Source: Flavobacteriaceae bacterium GF1
GTDB taxonomy: Bacteria > Bacteroidota > Bacteroidia > Flavobacteriales > Flavobacteriaceae
Length of the DNA: 64,000 bases
Reading direction: 5' to 3'
Assembly: GCA_009797885.1 (NCBI GenBank)
Contig: WNKP01000002.1
Span: forward strand, 434,001 to 498,000
Of this stretch, positions 8,799-16,694 are shown in pieces. Made by a program: the position numbers and the translations under genes. The notes below the pieces were generated by a model, which was not told where the DNA came from, did not search any database, and worked only from the letters and a program-made list of their open reading frames with translations. Position 1 is the stretch's first letter. Every line of letters starts with the position of its first letter.

Positions 8799-9353
8799 CT
8801 AAACTTTCATAATCTCTGCCTCCTTTACATCAAGGATATCCTCCACTTTTTTAATGTACTTGTCCGTTAGTTCCTGTACATCAATCTCGGCATTTCCCAA
8901 TAAATCTTCTGAGATATCCAATTTTTTAAGGTCCTTGTTCGCATCTTGGCGTGCATTACGGATACTTACCCTGGCGTCTTCCGCCTCAGATTTGGCTTGC
9001 TTTACCAAATCCCTTCTCCGCTCTTCGGTCAATGGAGGTACATTGATGATGACACTTTCCCCGTTGTTCATGGGATTAAAACCCAAATTGGAGTTCATGA
9101 TCGCTTTTTCTATTTCCGGGATCATGGATTTTTCCCATGGCTGTACGGAAATGGTTCGCGCATCGGGGGTATTGATGTTTGCCACTTGTGATAATGGGGA
9201 TTGTGAGCCATAATATTCCACCATTACAGTGGATAACATGGCAGGACTTGCCTTACCCGCCCTAATCTTTATCAAGGTTTTTTCCAGATGGGCAATGGAC
9301 CCATCCATACTTTCCTTGGTCGCATCCAATATAAACTGTACTTCTTCATTCAT
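8799..9353 (-). CDS. frr: Ribosome recycling factor
   Basis: 184 residues, the usual length. The N-terminal helix region (M-D-G-S-I-A-H-L-E-K-T-L-I-K-I-R-A-G-K-A-S-P) and the domain II part with P-W-E-K-S-M-I-P-E-I-E-K-A-I are clear RRF signatures, as is the later L-T-E-E-R-R-R-D-L-V-K. It splits post-termination ribosomes together with EF-G. It follows pyrH on the same strand with a gap of 39 bases, the common bacterial pyrH-frr pair. Confidence 0.97.
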   Translation of the reverse strand: MNEEVQFILDATKESMDGSIAHLEKTLIKIRAGKASPAMLSTVMVEYYGSQSPLSQVANINTPDARTISVQPWEKSMIPEIEKAIMNSNLGFNPMNNGESVIINVPPLTEERRRDLVKQAKSEAEDARVSIRNARQDANKDLKKLDISEDLLGNAEIDVQELTDKYIKKVEDILDVKEAEIMKV

Positions 9354-9392
9354 AGAAACGAATTTTCGTTTTTGAAAATAGTCTTTGTGCCG

Positions 9393-10097
9393 TCAATTCA
9401 CAACGGTTCCAATATTTTCTCCGGAAACGATCTTCATAAGATTGCCCCTGGTGTTCATGTCAAATACCAAAATGGGCAGTTCGTTTTCCTGACTTAGGGT
9501 AAAGGCCGTGGTATCCATCACTTTTAGTCCTTTGCTCAGGACTTCTTGGAAGGATAGGGAATCAAATTTAGTTGCCGTTTTGTCCTTTTCGGGATCGGCC
9601 GAATAAATACCATCCACTCGGGTTCCCTTTAAAATGACATCTGCTTTGATTTCGATGGCCCGCAAAACCGCTGCCGAATCTGTGGTAAAATAAGGATTTC
9701 CCGTTCCTCCACCAAAGATAACCACCCTTCCCTTCTCCAAATGCCTAATGGCCCTTCTACGGATAAATGGCTCGGCCACTTCATTTATTTTTATGGCAGA
9801 TTGTACCCTGGTTTCAACACCAATGCCTTCCAAACCACTTTGCAGGGCGAGTGCATTAATGACCGTAGCCAACATACCCATATGATCACCTTGCACCCGA
9901 TCCATTCCTTGTCCAACACCTTTTAAACCCCTAAAAATATTGCCCCCGCCAATGACTATGGCCATTTCAACACCTTTATCCACTACCGTTTTAATGTCTT
10001 CCGCATATTCCTGTATCCTTTTGGGATCAATACCATATTGTTGTTCGCCCATCAAAGCTTCACCGCTCAGTTTTAGGAGAATTCTTTTGTATTCCAT
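9393..10097 (-). CDS. pyrH: UMP kinase
   Basis: 234 residues. It begins with the amino-acid-kinase motif [11 protein letters not shown], has the [10 protein letters not shown] loop near residue 50, D-H-M-G-M-L-A-T near 72, and [15 protein letters not shown]-type residues near 135, all typical of PyrH. It phosphorylates UMP to UDP in pyrimidine nucleotide synthesis. It heads the pyrH-frr unit. In many bacteria tsf lies directly before pyrH; here an ECF sigma gene group on the other strand separates them, and pyrH has its own -7 box. Confidence 0.97.
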   Translation of the reverse strand: MEYKRILLKLSGEALMGEQQYGIDPKRIQEYAEDIKTVVDKGVEMAIVIGGGNIFRGLKGVGQGMDRVQGDHMGMLATVINALALQSGLEGIGVETRVQSAIKINEVAEPFIRRRAIRHLEKGRVVIFGGGTGNPYFTTDSAAVLRAIEIKADVILKGTRVDGIYSADPEKDKTATKFDSLSFQEVLSKGLKVMDTTAFTLSQENELPILVFDMNTRGNLMKIVSGENIGTVVN

Positions 10098-10119
10098 TTA
10101 AGGTGTTTTGAAATCCCGA

Positions 10120-10127
10120 CAAAAATA
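10120..10127 (-). promoter_or_regulatory. -7 box upstream of pyrH
   Basis: TATTTTTG on the minus strand fits TAnnTTTG, 22 bases before the pyrH start. No -33 TTTG is visible at the preferred spacing. It supports transcription of pyrH-frr independent of the rplM-tsf genes. Confidence 0.45.
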
Positions 10128-10203
10128 ATCAAAATTCTTTTGGCCCTACTCCTTGATTTTATTGGCCAATAGCGACTTTTTTGAATAAAAATGGATACTT
10201 TTT

Positions 10204-10224
10204 GTAACCTTTTATTTTTAAGTC
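10204..10224 (+). promoter_or_regulatory. Possible ECF-type promoter before the sigma gene
   Basis: GTAAC at 10204-10208 and GTC at 10222-10224 lie 28-48 bases before the ECF sigma start and resemble the -35 AAC and -10 GTC elements many ECF factors use for autoregulation. The spacing of 13 bases is shorter than usual, so this is a weak candidate. Confidence 0.3.
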
Positions 10225-10251
10225 AGTATTCCCTTTGAACACAAAAACCAA

Positions 10252-10800
10252 ATGCAGCAACTAACTGACAACGCCTTAATGCTAAAAGTGAAATCCGGTG
10301 ATTTGGACAAGCTGGGATTACTTTATGAGCGACACAAAAAACGGCTGTTCGGTTTTTTCTACAACCTGGACCATAATTCCGGGTTAAGTGAAGATTTGGT
10401 GCAAAACGTTTTTGTGAGGATGTTAAAGTATAGACATACCTACAGTGGCGATGGGTCCTTTTTGTCCTGGATGTTCAGTATGGCCAGAAATGTGAGGTAT
10501 GACCATTACAAAAAGAACGGTCAAAAATATACGGACCTTTCACAGGTGGAATACAGGATGGGGGATGATGAGACCGCAGAGGTCAAAATGGAAAGAAAGG
10601 ACAATGTCTCCATAATTCAAAGGGCAATGATGCAATTGGATTCGGATAAGCGGGAGGTTTTGGTATTAAGCAAGTTCAAGGAAATGAAATTCAGTGAAAT
10701 AGGAAAGGTTTTAGGTTGCTCGGAAGGGGCCGCAAAAGTTAAGGCCCATAGGGCACTAAAGGACCTAAAACAAATTGTTCACAGCATGCAAATAACATAA
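10252..10800 (+). CDS. ECF-type RNA polymerase sigma factor
   Basis: 182 residues. Region 2 lies at about 22-90 (L-Y-E-R-H-K-K-R-L-F-G-F-F-Y, then D-L-V-Q-N-V-F-V-R-M-L and F-L-S-W-M-F-S-M-A-R-N), and region 4 at about 125-175 with the helix-turn-helix M-K-F-S-E-I-G-K-V-L-G-C-S-E-G-A-A-K-V. There is no region 1 or 3, as expected for group 4 factors. It is read 4 bases ahead of a membrane protein with anti-sigma layout and two DUF4097 genes, which are likely partners and targets (inference from order). The signal it answers is unknown. Confidence 0.92.
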   Translation: MQQLTDNALMLKVKSGDLDKLGLLYERHKKRLFGFFYNLDHNSGLSEDLVQNVFVRMLKYRHTYSGDGSFLSWMFSMARNVRYDHYKKNGQKYTDLSQVEYRMGDDETAEVKMERKDNVSIIQRAMMQLDSDKREVLVLSKFKEMKFSEIGKVLGCSEGAAKVKAHRALKDLKQIVHSMQIT

Positions 10801-10804
10801 TCCA

Positions 10805-11602
10805 ATGAAAGGAGAAGAATTTGAAATTTTGGCCCTTGATTATTTAAGGGGAACACTTTCCAAAGATCGGAAAAGTGAATTTGAGGAACTTTTGAAAAGT
10901 GATGTTAAATACAGCGAACAATTGGAGCAATTAAAGGTTGTTTGGGAACTTATGGATGAGGTAAAGGTACCGGAACCGTCCCAGGAAATGGACCATACCT
11001 TCTTTGCCGTGCTGAGCAATGAAATGAAAAACCAAGGAGGGAAAAAGCCCGTTTTGAAGGATTATCTGGATACGCTCTTGGGTTGGTTAATGAAACCCCA
11101 ATTGGCCTATGGACTATTGTTTTTGGTATTGGTAGGAGGGTATTTTTTGAATGTAAAAGAGGAAGTTTCGGATGCTCCCACTACTACGGTAGCAGATTCC
11201 GAAACCGAAGAGGTGCGCGAAAAATTAGTGCTTACCCTATTGGAGCAAAGCTCCGCGAACAGGCGATTGGAAGGCGTAAGTGAAGCCAATAAAATAGGGA
11301 AGGTGGACGATCAGGTCATCAATGCCCTTTTGCGAACCTTGAATAAAGATCCGAACGTGAATGTAAGATTGGCGGCAATAGAATCGCTTACCAATTATGT
11401 GGACGATCCAAAGGTCAGGCAAGGATTGATACAGTCCATACCGTATCAGGAATCACCAATAATCCAGGTCACCTTGGCGAATCTCATGCTTGCCCTGGAA
11501 GAGAAAGAATCCATTGAACCTTTTAAACAACTGTTGGAAAAACCGGAATTGGATACCACAGTAAAGAAAAAGATTGAGAAAACCATAAAATCGATTATTT
11601 AA
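10805..11602 (+). CDS. Membrane protein with HEAT-like repeats, candidate anti-sigma factor
   Basis: 265 residues. The N-terminal 90 residues are cytoplasmic and helical (A-L-D-Y-L-R-G-T-L-S-K-D-R-K-S-E-F-E-E-L-L), like the sigma-binding domain of anti-sigma factors though without the zinc Cys/His set. One membrane helix at about 97-114 follows. The C-terminal 110 residues contain HEAT-like repeats (V-I-N-A-L-L-R-T-L-N-K-D-P-N-V-N-V-R-L-A-A-I-type layout), so the outer part may bind proteins in the periplasm. It starts 4 bases after the ECF sigma gene. Anti-sigma function is inferred from position and topology. Confidence 0.7.
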   Translation: MKGEEFEILALDYLRGTLSKDRKSEFEELLKSDVKYSEQLEQLKVVWELMDEVKVPEPSQEMDHTFFAVLSNEMKNQGGKKPVLKDYLDTLLGWLMKPQLAYGLLFLVLVGGYFLNVKEEVSDAPTTTVADSETEEVREKLVLTLLEQSSANRRLEGVSEANKIGKVDDQVINALLRTLNKDPNVNVRLAAIESLTNYVDDPKVRQGLIQSIPYQESPIIQVTLANLMLALEEKESIEPFKQLLEKPELDTTVKKKIEKTIKSII

Positions 11603-11657
11603 GTATTCATCGGCCCTAGGGGCAAAATCAAATTACGAACAGTCAAATTTTTAAATC

Positions 11658-12521
11658 ATGAAGCAATTAACAGTAATGTTGGTGGTACTATTTCTAGTAC
11701 CGGTTTTGGGCAGGTCCCAGGATAAGGTTTTTAAGGAAACCATTGAAAAAGAACTTTCTTTTGCCAACCAGAACACAGAAAATACGTTGGTGCTAAAAAA
11801 TATTTTTGGGCCAATAACCGTAGAAGGTCACTCTGGAAAAACAATTCAAATTTCTGTGGATAAAGAAATCACGGCGCGCAGCCAAGAGGATTTGGAGCTC
11901 GGTAAAAAAGAGTTGAACCTGAAAGTAGTGGAGCAAGAAAACAGATTGGTTGTCCATCCAGATGCCCCATACATTAACTATAATGAGAAAGGACTTCGGT
12001 TTGACTGGTGCAATAATTATGAGGAACCCGATTACCACCATAAACTGAGCTTCAGGGTAAAAGTTCCCAGGGGCATCAATTTAAATGTAAGTACGGTAAA
12101 TGACGGTGATATTTATGTGGCCAATACCAGTGGAAACTTTATTAAGGTGAACAATGTAAATGGGGGGATAGACCTTAAAAACGTGGAAGGGAAAACCAAT
12201 CTTCATTGTATCAACGGAGCGGTAAACGTTTCCTATGCCAGTAATCCGGATGAAGCCTCGCGATACTATTCATTGAACGGGGACATTACCATTACGTATC
12301 AGACCGCCCTGAGCGCCGATGTGTCCTTTAAGAGCATGAATGGGGAGTTGTTTACTGATTTTGATGTTGAAAGACAATATGTGAGAACCAAGAAGGAAAC
12401 CAGTAAAAAACGTGAAGGAAAATTTAAATATGAATCCACCCCAGTAGTTCAAATTGGAAACGGTGGGCTTCAATTGGAGTTCGAAACCTTGAATGGAAAT
12501 GTATTTATCAAAAAAATCTAA
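11658..12521 (+). CDS. DUF4097-type beta-repeat exported protein (first copy)
   Basis: 287 residues. A signal peptide of about 20 residues ends at G-R-S-Q-D. The rest is beta-rich with recurring short repeats ending in N-G-x-I or N-G-D-I (V-N-N-V-N-G-G-I-D-L, S-L-N-G-D-I-T-I-T, S-M-N-G-E-L, T-L-N-G-N-V-F-I), the pattern of DUF4097/adhesin-like beta-solenoids. It ends 4 bases before a paralogue. Function is not established for the family; it is a likely envelope target or sensor of the ECF system upstream. It carries no lipobox. Confidence 0.75.
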   Translation: MKQLTVMLVVLFLVPVLGRSQDKVFKETIEKELSFANQNTENTLVLKNIFGPITVEGHSGKTIQISVDKEITARSQEDLELGKKELNLKVVEQENRLVVHPDAPYINYNEKGLRFDWCNNYEEPDYHHKLSFRVKVPRGINLNVSTVNDGDIYVANTSGNFIKVNNVNGGIDLKNVEGKTNLHCINGAVNVSYASNPDEASRYYSLNGDITITYQTALSADVSFKSMNGELFTDFDVERQYVRTKKETSKKREGKFKYESTPVVQIGNGGLQLEFETLNGNVFIKKI

Positions 12522-12525
12522 GATT

Positions 12526-13353
12526 ATGAAAAAGTATAGTATAGCACTAATAGCATGTTTCTTGAGCTTTGGGTTCCTGACAGCACAAGAAAAGGAGATT
12601 GACCTGTTTTCGGTTCCCTTGAGCAATCCAAACAGTCCAGGAAAATTGATTGTAAACCAAATAACGGGCTCCATACAGGTGGAGGCGTATGATGGCAAAG
12701 AAGTAATAGTCAAAGCAACCGTGAGCGAGGGCCATGGACATTGCGATGGATGTGGGGATAGAAAGTCCGAAAGTAAGGAGGGAATGCGGAAGATTTCTAC
12801 ATCCAGCTTAAATATTGGTGCCGAGGAAGATAATAATGTAGTACGGATTCAAAATGAACTCTGGAACAAAAAGACGGATCTGTACATAAAAGTACCGACT
12901 GATTTTTCCCTAAAATTAAAAACCATCAACGATGGGGATATCACTGTTGAGGGTGTAAATGGGGAAATGGAAATCAGTAATATCAATGGGCATATCACCT
13001 TGGAATCCGTAAGTGGCTCAGTCCTGGCCAATACCACCAATGGAGAATTAAAGGTGACCTTTAACAGCATTTCAAGCGGGAAGGATATGGCTTTTAGCAG
13101 TTTCAATGGGGACGTAGAAGTGCTTTTTCCCAAATCCCTTAAAGCCAATGTAAAGGCAAAATCGGATATGGGGGATGTATATACCGACTTTGACATGGCG
13201 GTATCCAAAAACGAACCTCAGGTAGATAAGAGCAACTCGTCCGGAAAATATCGGGTAAAGTTGGAGCAGTGGGTGAAGGGAACCATTAATGGTGGTGGTC
13301 CGGAGATGTTATTTAAGACCTTTAATGGAGATATCATGATAAAGTCAAGGTAA
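12526..13353 (+). CDS. DUF4097-type beta-repeat exported protein (second copy)
   Basis: 275 residues from the ATG at 12526, chosen because it opens a good signal peptide (M-K-K-Y-S-I-A-L-I-A-C-F-L-S-F-G-F) 4 bases after the stop of the first copy. The mature part has the same beta repeats (V-N-G-E-M-E-I-S-N-I-N-G-H-I, S-F-N-G-D-V-E-V, T-F-N-G-D-I-M-I). A Cys/His cluster near residue 75 (G-H-G-H-C-D-G-C-G-D) is absent from the first copy and could bind metal. It ends the ECF gene group and is followed by a bidirectional terminator. Confidence 0.75.
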   Translation: MKKYSIALIACFLSFGFLTAQEKEIDLFSVPLSNPNSPGKLIVNQITGSIQVEAYDGKEVIVKATVSEGHGHCDGCGDRKSESKEGMRKISTSSLNIGAEEDNNVVRIQNELWNKKTDLYIKVPTDFSLKLKTINDGDITVEGVNGEMEISNINGHITLESVSGSVLANTTNGELKVTFNSISSGKDMAFSSFNGDVEVLFPKSLKANVKAKSDMGDVYTDFDMAVSKNEPQVDKSNSSGKYRVKLEQWVKGTINGGGPEMLFKTFNGDIMIKSR

Positions 13354-13366
13354 ATGCCATGACCAC

Positions 13367-13400
13367 AAAAAAGGCCCCAATGTACATTGGGGCCTTTTTT
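13367..13400. terminator. Perfect palindromic bidirectional terminator
   Basis: A 34-base perfect palindrome: six A, GGCCCCAATGT, and the exact inverse ending in six T (seven with the next base). It separates the convergent DUF4097 gene and tsf and reads as an intrinsic terminator on both strands. Confidence 0.88.
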
Positions 13401-13420
13401 TATTTTTTTGGGAATGCCTT

Positions 13421-14245
13421 TTATCCCAAGGCAACCCGGGAAAAACCGGTTACTTCCAAAGCGGAATCCACGGATTTTACATATTGTGCAACACTTTGCT
13501 TGCTATCCTTAATAAAGGCCTGGTTGATCAAGGTATTGTCCTTAAAGAAACGTTTTAGTTTTCCTTTGGCAATATTGTCCAACATGGCCTCTGGCTTTCC
13601 TTCCTGACGCAGTTGGTCTTTGGCAATCTCGATTTCCTTATCGATAACGGATTGATCTACACCTTCTTCATTTAGGGCAACAGGATTCATGGCAGCAGCT
13701 TGCATGGCCACATCCTTGGCAGCTACATCGGCACCATTAACATTTGCGGAAAGGCCCACTAAAGTGGCAATCTTGTTACCGGCATGAATGTAAGAACCTA
13801 CAAAAGGGGCATTTAATTTTTCAAAACTCCCTATTTCTATTTTTTCCCCAATAACACCGGTTTGTTCGGTCAATTTTTCGGAAACACTCATTCCGTTATA
13901 TGAGGCGGCAAGGAAATCATCTTTGGAATCAAAACCCAGGGCCAAATCGGCCAATTCATTGGCCAAACCAACGAAAGATTCGTTTTTGGCAACAAAATCC
14001 GTTTCGCAGTTCAGGGAAATGATCACACCAGAGGTGTTGTCACCATTTACTTTGGCGATTGCAGCACCTTCCGAAGAATCCCTGTCAGCCCTTTTGGCAG
14101 CAACCTTTTGTCCTTTTTTTCTTAGTATTTCAATCGCTTTTTCAAAATCCCCTTCTGCTTCAACCAATGCTTTTTTGCAATCCATCATTCCTGCACCGGT
14201 CATTTTTCGCAACTTGTTTACGTCTGCGGCTGTGATATTTGCCAT
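13421..14245 (-). CDS. tsf: Translation elongation factor Ts
   Basis: 274 residues. The N-terminal UBA-like domain has the classic V-N-K-L-R-K-M-T-G-A-G-M-M-D-C-K-K-A-L-V, and the core holds N-C-E-T-D-F-V-A-K-N. It exchanges GDP for GTP on EF-Tu. It follows rpsB on the same strand with a 75-base gap, the near-universal rpsB-tsf pair, and ends at the palindromic terminator. Confidence 0.97.
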   Translation of the reverse strand: MANITAADVNKLRKMTGAGMMDCKKALVEAEGDFEKAIEILRKKGQKVAAKRADRDSSEGAAIAKVNGDNTSGVIISLNCETDFVAKNESFVGLANELADLALGFDSKDDFLAASYNGMSVSEKLTEQTGVIGEKIEIGSFEKLNAPFVGSYIHAGNKIATLVGLSANVNGADVAAKDVAMQAAAMNPVALNEEGVDQSVIDKEIEIAKDQLRQEGKPEAMLDNIAKGKLKRFFKDNTLINQAFIKDSKQSVAQYVKSVDSALEVTGFSRVALG

Positions 14246-14320
14246 TTTGTTACGTCTTTTAAAAGTTATGTAAAGTAAAGCACGGTAGGTAAGTGTGCTT
14301 AGTTTTAGCTCAATGTTAAA

Positions 14321-15382
14321 TTACTCTTCAGAATCTTCAATTCCGCCTTTGACACTGTCCTGCCATTCCTGTAATTCGTCCCATTTTCCATCAGCGGCCA
14401 TTTTGGCTTGTTTGCCCCAAGAACTTGGATCCAAATGGGCCAATCTTGGACTGGATTCGGTCAAAATGGTTTTTACCTTATCCGCTGCCGTTTTTGCCAA
14501 ATCTGCATAGGTAGCAATTCCGGCGGCCACCAAAGCTTCTGCTGTTTTTGGACCTACACCTTCAATTTTGGTCAAATCATCCGGTTTCGCTTCTTTTTTC
14601 ACCGCTTTTGGGGCAGCCGCTTTTTCCTCTTTAGGGGCTGCTTCCGCTTTTGGCTGTTCAGGAGCGGCTTCCTTTTCGGCTTGTTTGTCCGCTTTTCGTT
14701 CCGCTAGACCTTCGGCAACGGCATTCGTTACTTCGGACATGATGATTTCTATGGATTTTCCAGCATCATCATTGGAAGGGATTACAAAATCAATTTGTCT
14801 TGGATCGCAGTTGGTATCGACCATGGCAAAAATTGGAATGTTCAATTTTTGGGCCTCCTTTACTGCAATATGTTCCCTCATGGTATCCACGATAAAGATG
14901 GCACCGGGCAATCTGGTCATATCGGCAATGGAACCCAAGTTTTTTTCCAATTTCCCCCTAAGACGATCTACTTGTAATCGCTCTTTTTTGGAAAGGGTGT
15001 TGAATGTTCCATCTTTCTTCATTCGGTCAATGGAAGTCATCTTTTTTACCGCCTTTCTAATGGTGACGAAGTTGGTCAACATCCCTCCTGGCCATCGTTC
15101 CGTAATGTAGGGCATGTTTACTTTGGACACTTTGTCCGCTACGATGTCCTTGGCTTGTTTTTTAGTGGCCACAAAAAGGATTTTACGGCCAGAGGCAGCA
15201 ATTTTTTTCAATGCTTCCTTGGCTTCTTCCAATTTTGCGGCAGTCTTGTAAAGATTGATGACGTGGATTCCATTACGCTCCATGTAGATGTAGGGCGCCA
15301 TGTTGGGATTCCATTTGCGTGTTAGGTGGCCAAAGTGGACACCTGCTTCCAATAAGTTTTTAACTTCTGTGTTGTTTGCCAT
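14321..15382 (-). CDS. rpsB: Ribosomal protein S2 with C-terminal helix-hairpin-helix extension
   Basis: 353 residues, about 100 more than usual S2. Residues 1-230 are canonical S2 (L-L-E-A-G-V-H-F-G-H at the start, F-V-A-T-K-K-Q-A, E-R-W-P-G-G-M-L-T-N-F). Residues 230-266 are an Ala/Lys/Glu/Pro linker. Residues 267-353 hold a helix-hairpin-helix-like unit (D-L-T-K-I-E-G-V-G-P-K-T-A-E-A-L) and a short Trp-containing tail. Such tails are known on some ribosomal proteins of Bacteroidota; their role is unknown, perhaps RNA binding. Linker, domain and S2 are one continuous frame with no stop, so this is a real fusion. Confidence 0.95.
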   Translation of the reverse strand: MANNTEVKNLLEAGVHFGHLTRKWNPNMAPYIYMERNGIHVINLYKTAAKLEEAKEALKKIAASGRKILFVATKKQAKDIVADKVSKVNMPYITERWPGGMLTNFVTIRKAVKKMTSIDRMKKDGTFNTLSKKERLQVDRLRGKLEKNLGSIADMTRLPGAIFIVDTMREHIAVKEAQKLNIPIFAMVDTNCDPRQIDFVIPSNDDAGKSIEIIMSEVTNAVAEGLAERKADKQAEKEAAPEQPKAEAAPKEEKAAAPKAVKKEAKPDDLTKIEGVGPKTAEALVAAGIATYADLAKTAADKVKTILTESSPRLAHLDPSSWGKQAKMAADGKWDELQEWQDSVKGGIEDSEE

Positions 15383-15590
15383 TTTGTTACTTAGTTTACG
15401 TTCCGTTGAGATAGCAATGTCAAGGTGGTCATCTTTTTGGGAATTGCCCTTGCCATTTAGATGCTAAACTAATTTCCAAAAGGTTGGTTTTCCTTTTTGG
15501 AACAACGACAACTTTTTGTTTAAAATTTAATACCGACACTTAGGGTCGGGTTTTCAATGAACCTTGCTTGAAATACGTCAAGCTTGATAT

Positions 15591-15611
15591 AAAAAGCACG
15601 GCGAACCGTGC
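15591..15611 (-). terminator. Intrinsic terminator after rpsI
   Basis: On the minus strand GCACGG pairs with CCGTGC around a TTCG tetraloop and is followed by five T. It starts 8 bases after the rpsI stop. It separates rplM-rpsI from rpsB-tsf, at least in part. Confidence 0.85.
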
Positions 15612-15618
15612 ATAAAAT

Positions 15619-16005
15619 TTAACGTTTGGAGAATTGGAATTTCTTTCTCGCTTTTTTCTGACCGAATTTTTTACGTTCCACCATTCTTGGGTCACGTGTC
15701 AAGAGGCCTTCCGGTTTTAGGATATTCCTGTTCTCCTCATTGATCTCGCACATTACCCTGGAAAGTGCCAAACGCACCGCTTCTGCCTGACCCGTAATGC
15801 CACCACCATAAACATTCACCTTAACATCATAATTGCCATCGGTTTCCGTTAGGGAAAATGGTTGTTTTACCTTGTACTGAAGGGGAGCAGTGGTAAAATA
15901 ATCCTCCAGTTTTTTATTGTTTACGGTAATATCGCCTTTGCCTTCGGAGACATATACTCTGGCTACCGCGGTTTTTCTTCGTCCTATTTTGTGAACTACC
16001 TCCAT
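15619..16005 (-). CDS. rpsI: Ribosomal protein S9
   Basis: 128 residues with the family start I-G-R-R-K-T-A-V-A-R-V-Y, the mid motif V-Y-G-G-G-I-T-G-Q-A-E-A-V-R-L-A-L-S-R and the basic tail ending K-F-Q-F-S-K-R, whose last residues reach the ribosomal P site. Its start codon overlaps the rplM stop by one base, so the two are translationally coupled. Confidence 0.97.
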   Translation of the reverse strand: MEVVHKIGRRKTAVARVYVSEGKGDITVNNKKLEDYFTTAPLQYKVKQPFSLTETDGNYDVKVNVYGGGITGQAEAVRLALSRVMCEINEENRNILKPEGLLTRDPRMVERKKFGQKKARKKFQFSKR

Positions 16006-16460
16006 TATTTGTAGTCGTTTAGATTAATGGCCTTTGGTTTTTGTGCTTCATGGTTATGCTCAGCGCCTGCGTACACTTTTAGGTTGCGGAACAAGTCAGC
16101 ACCCAATTTGTTTTTTGGAAGCATGCCCTTGACCGATTTCTCTACCAACCGCTCAGGATGTTTGTTCAACAATTCACTTGCTGTTGTGGAGCGTTGTCCA
16201 CCTGGATAACCTGTATACCTCAAATAGGTTTTGTCTTCCCATTTGTTCCCGCTCAATTGAACTTTTTCGGCATTGATAACAATTACATTATCACCACAAT
16301 CAACATGGGGGGTAAAATTGGTTTTGTATTTCCCTCGTAGGATTTTGGCAACCTTGGAAGCCAACCTCCCCAATGTTTGTCCTTCGGCATCGACCAAAAG
16401 CCATTCCTTATTAACGGTGGCTTTATTGGCAGAAATTGTTTTATAACTTAATGTGTCCAT
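16005..16460 (-). CDS. rplM: Ribosomal protein L13
   Basis: 151 residues with the L13 signatures [16 protein letters not shown] and the G-M-L-P-K-N-K-L-G motif near residue 115. It is the first gene of the rplM-rpsI pair and has a strong promoter and a short hairpin leader upstream. Confidence 0.97.
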   Translation of the reverse strand: MDTLSYKTISANKATVNKEWLLVDAEGQTLGRLASKVAKILRGKYKTNFTPHVDCGDNVIVINAEKVQLSGNKWEDKTYLRYTGYPGGQRSTTASELLNKHPERLVEKSVKGMLPKNKLGADLFRNLKVYAGAEHNHEAQKPKAINLNDYK

Positions 16461-16486
16461 TTCTGTGAAACGTGTTAAAAATCAAT

Positions 16487-16503
16487 CCGTTTTCGTTAAA
16501 CGG
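16487..16503 (-). promoter_or_regulatory. Hairpin at the 5' end of the rplM leader
   Basis: On the minus strand CCGTTT pairs with AAACGG around a five-base loop, immediately after the predicted transcription start and 26 bases before the rplM start codon. An L13 leader RNA has been described for Bacteroidia; this hairpin could be its equivalent, binding L13 for feedback (inference, no covariance check done). Confidence 0.45.
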
Positions 16504-16507
16504 GCTG

Positions 16508-16538
16508 CAAATGTACAATTATTAGATTGAATTACAAA
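16508..16538 (-). promoter_or_regulatory. Promoter of rplM-rpsI
   Basis: On the minus strand TTTG at 16538-16535, a 19-base spacer and TACATTTG at 16515-16508 match the Bacteroidota sigma consensus TTTG-N19-TAnnTTTG exactly. It lies 48 bases before the rplM start. Confidence 0.85.
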
Positions 16539-16694
16539 TGCATAGGATGGAATATTTTTCCAATTTCAACTTCATTATTTTGACCTCCAAAAAAACCTCC
16601 TTTTTATGTTAAAAAAACCAAAAAGAAAATTGAAAGTGTAACTATTAAGAAATCGCCGAGTCTTTACTACACATCAATCAAAAAACGAACGGCC

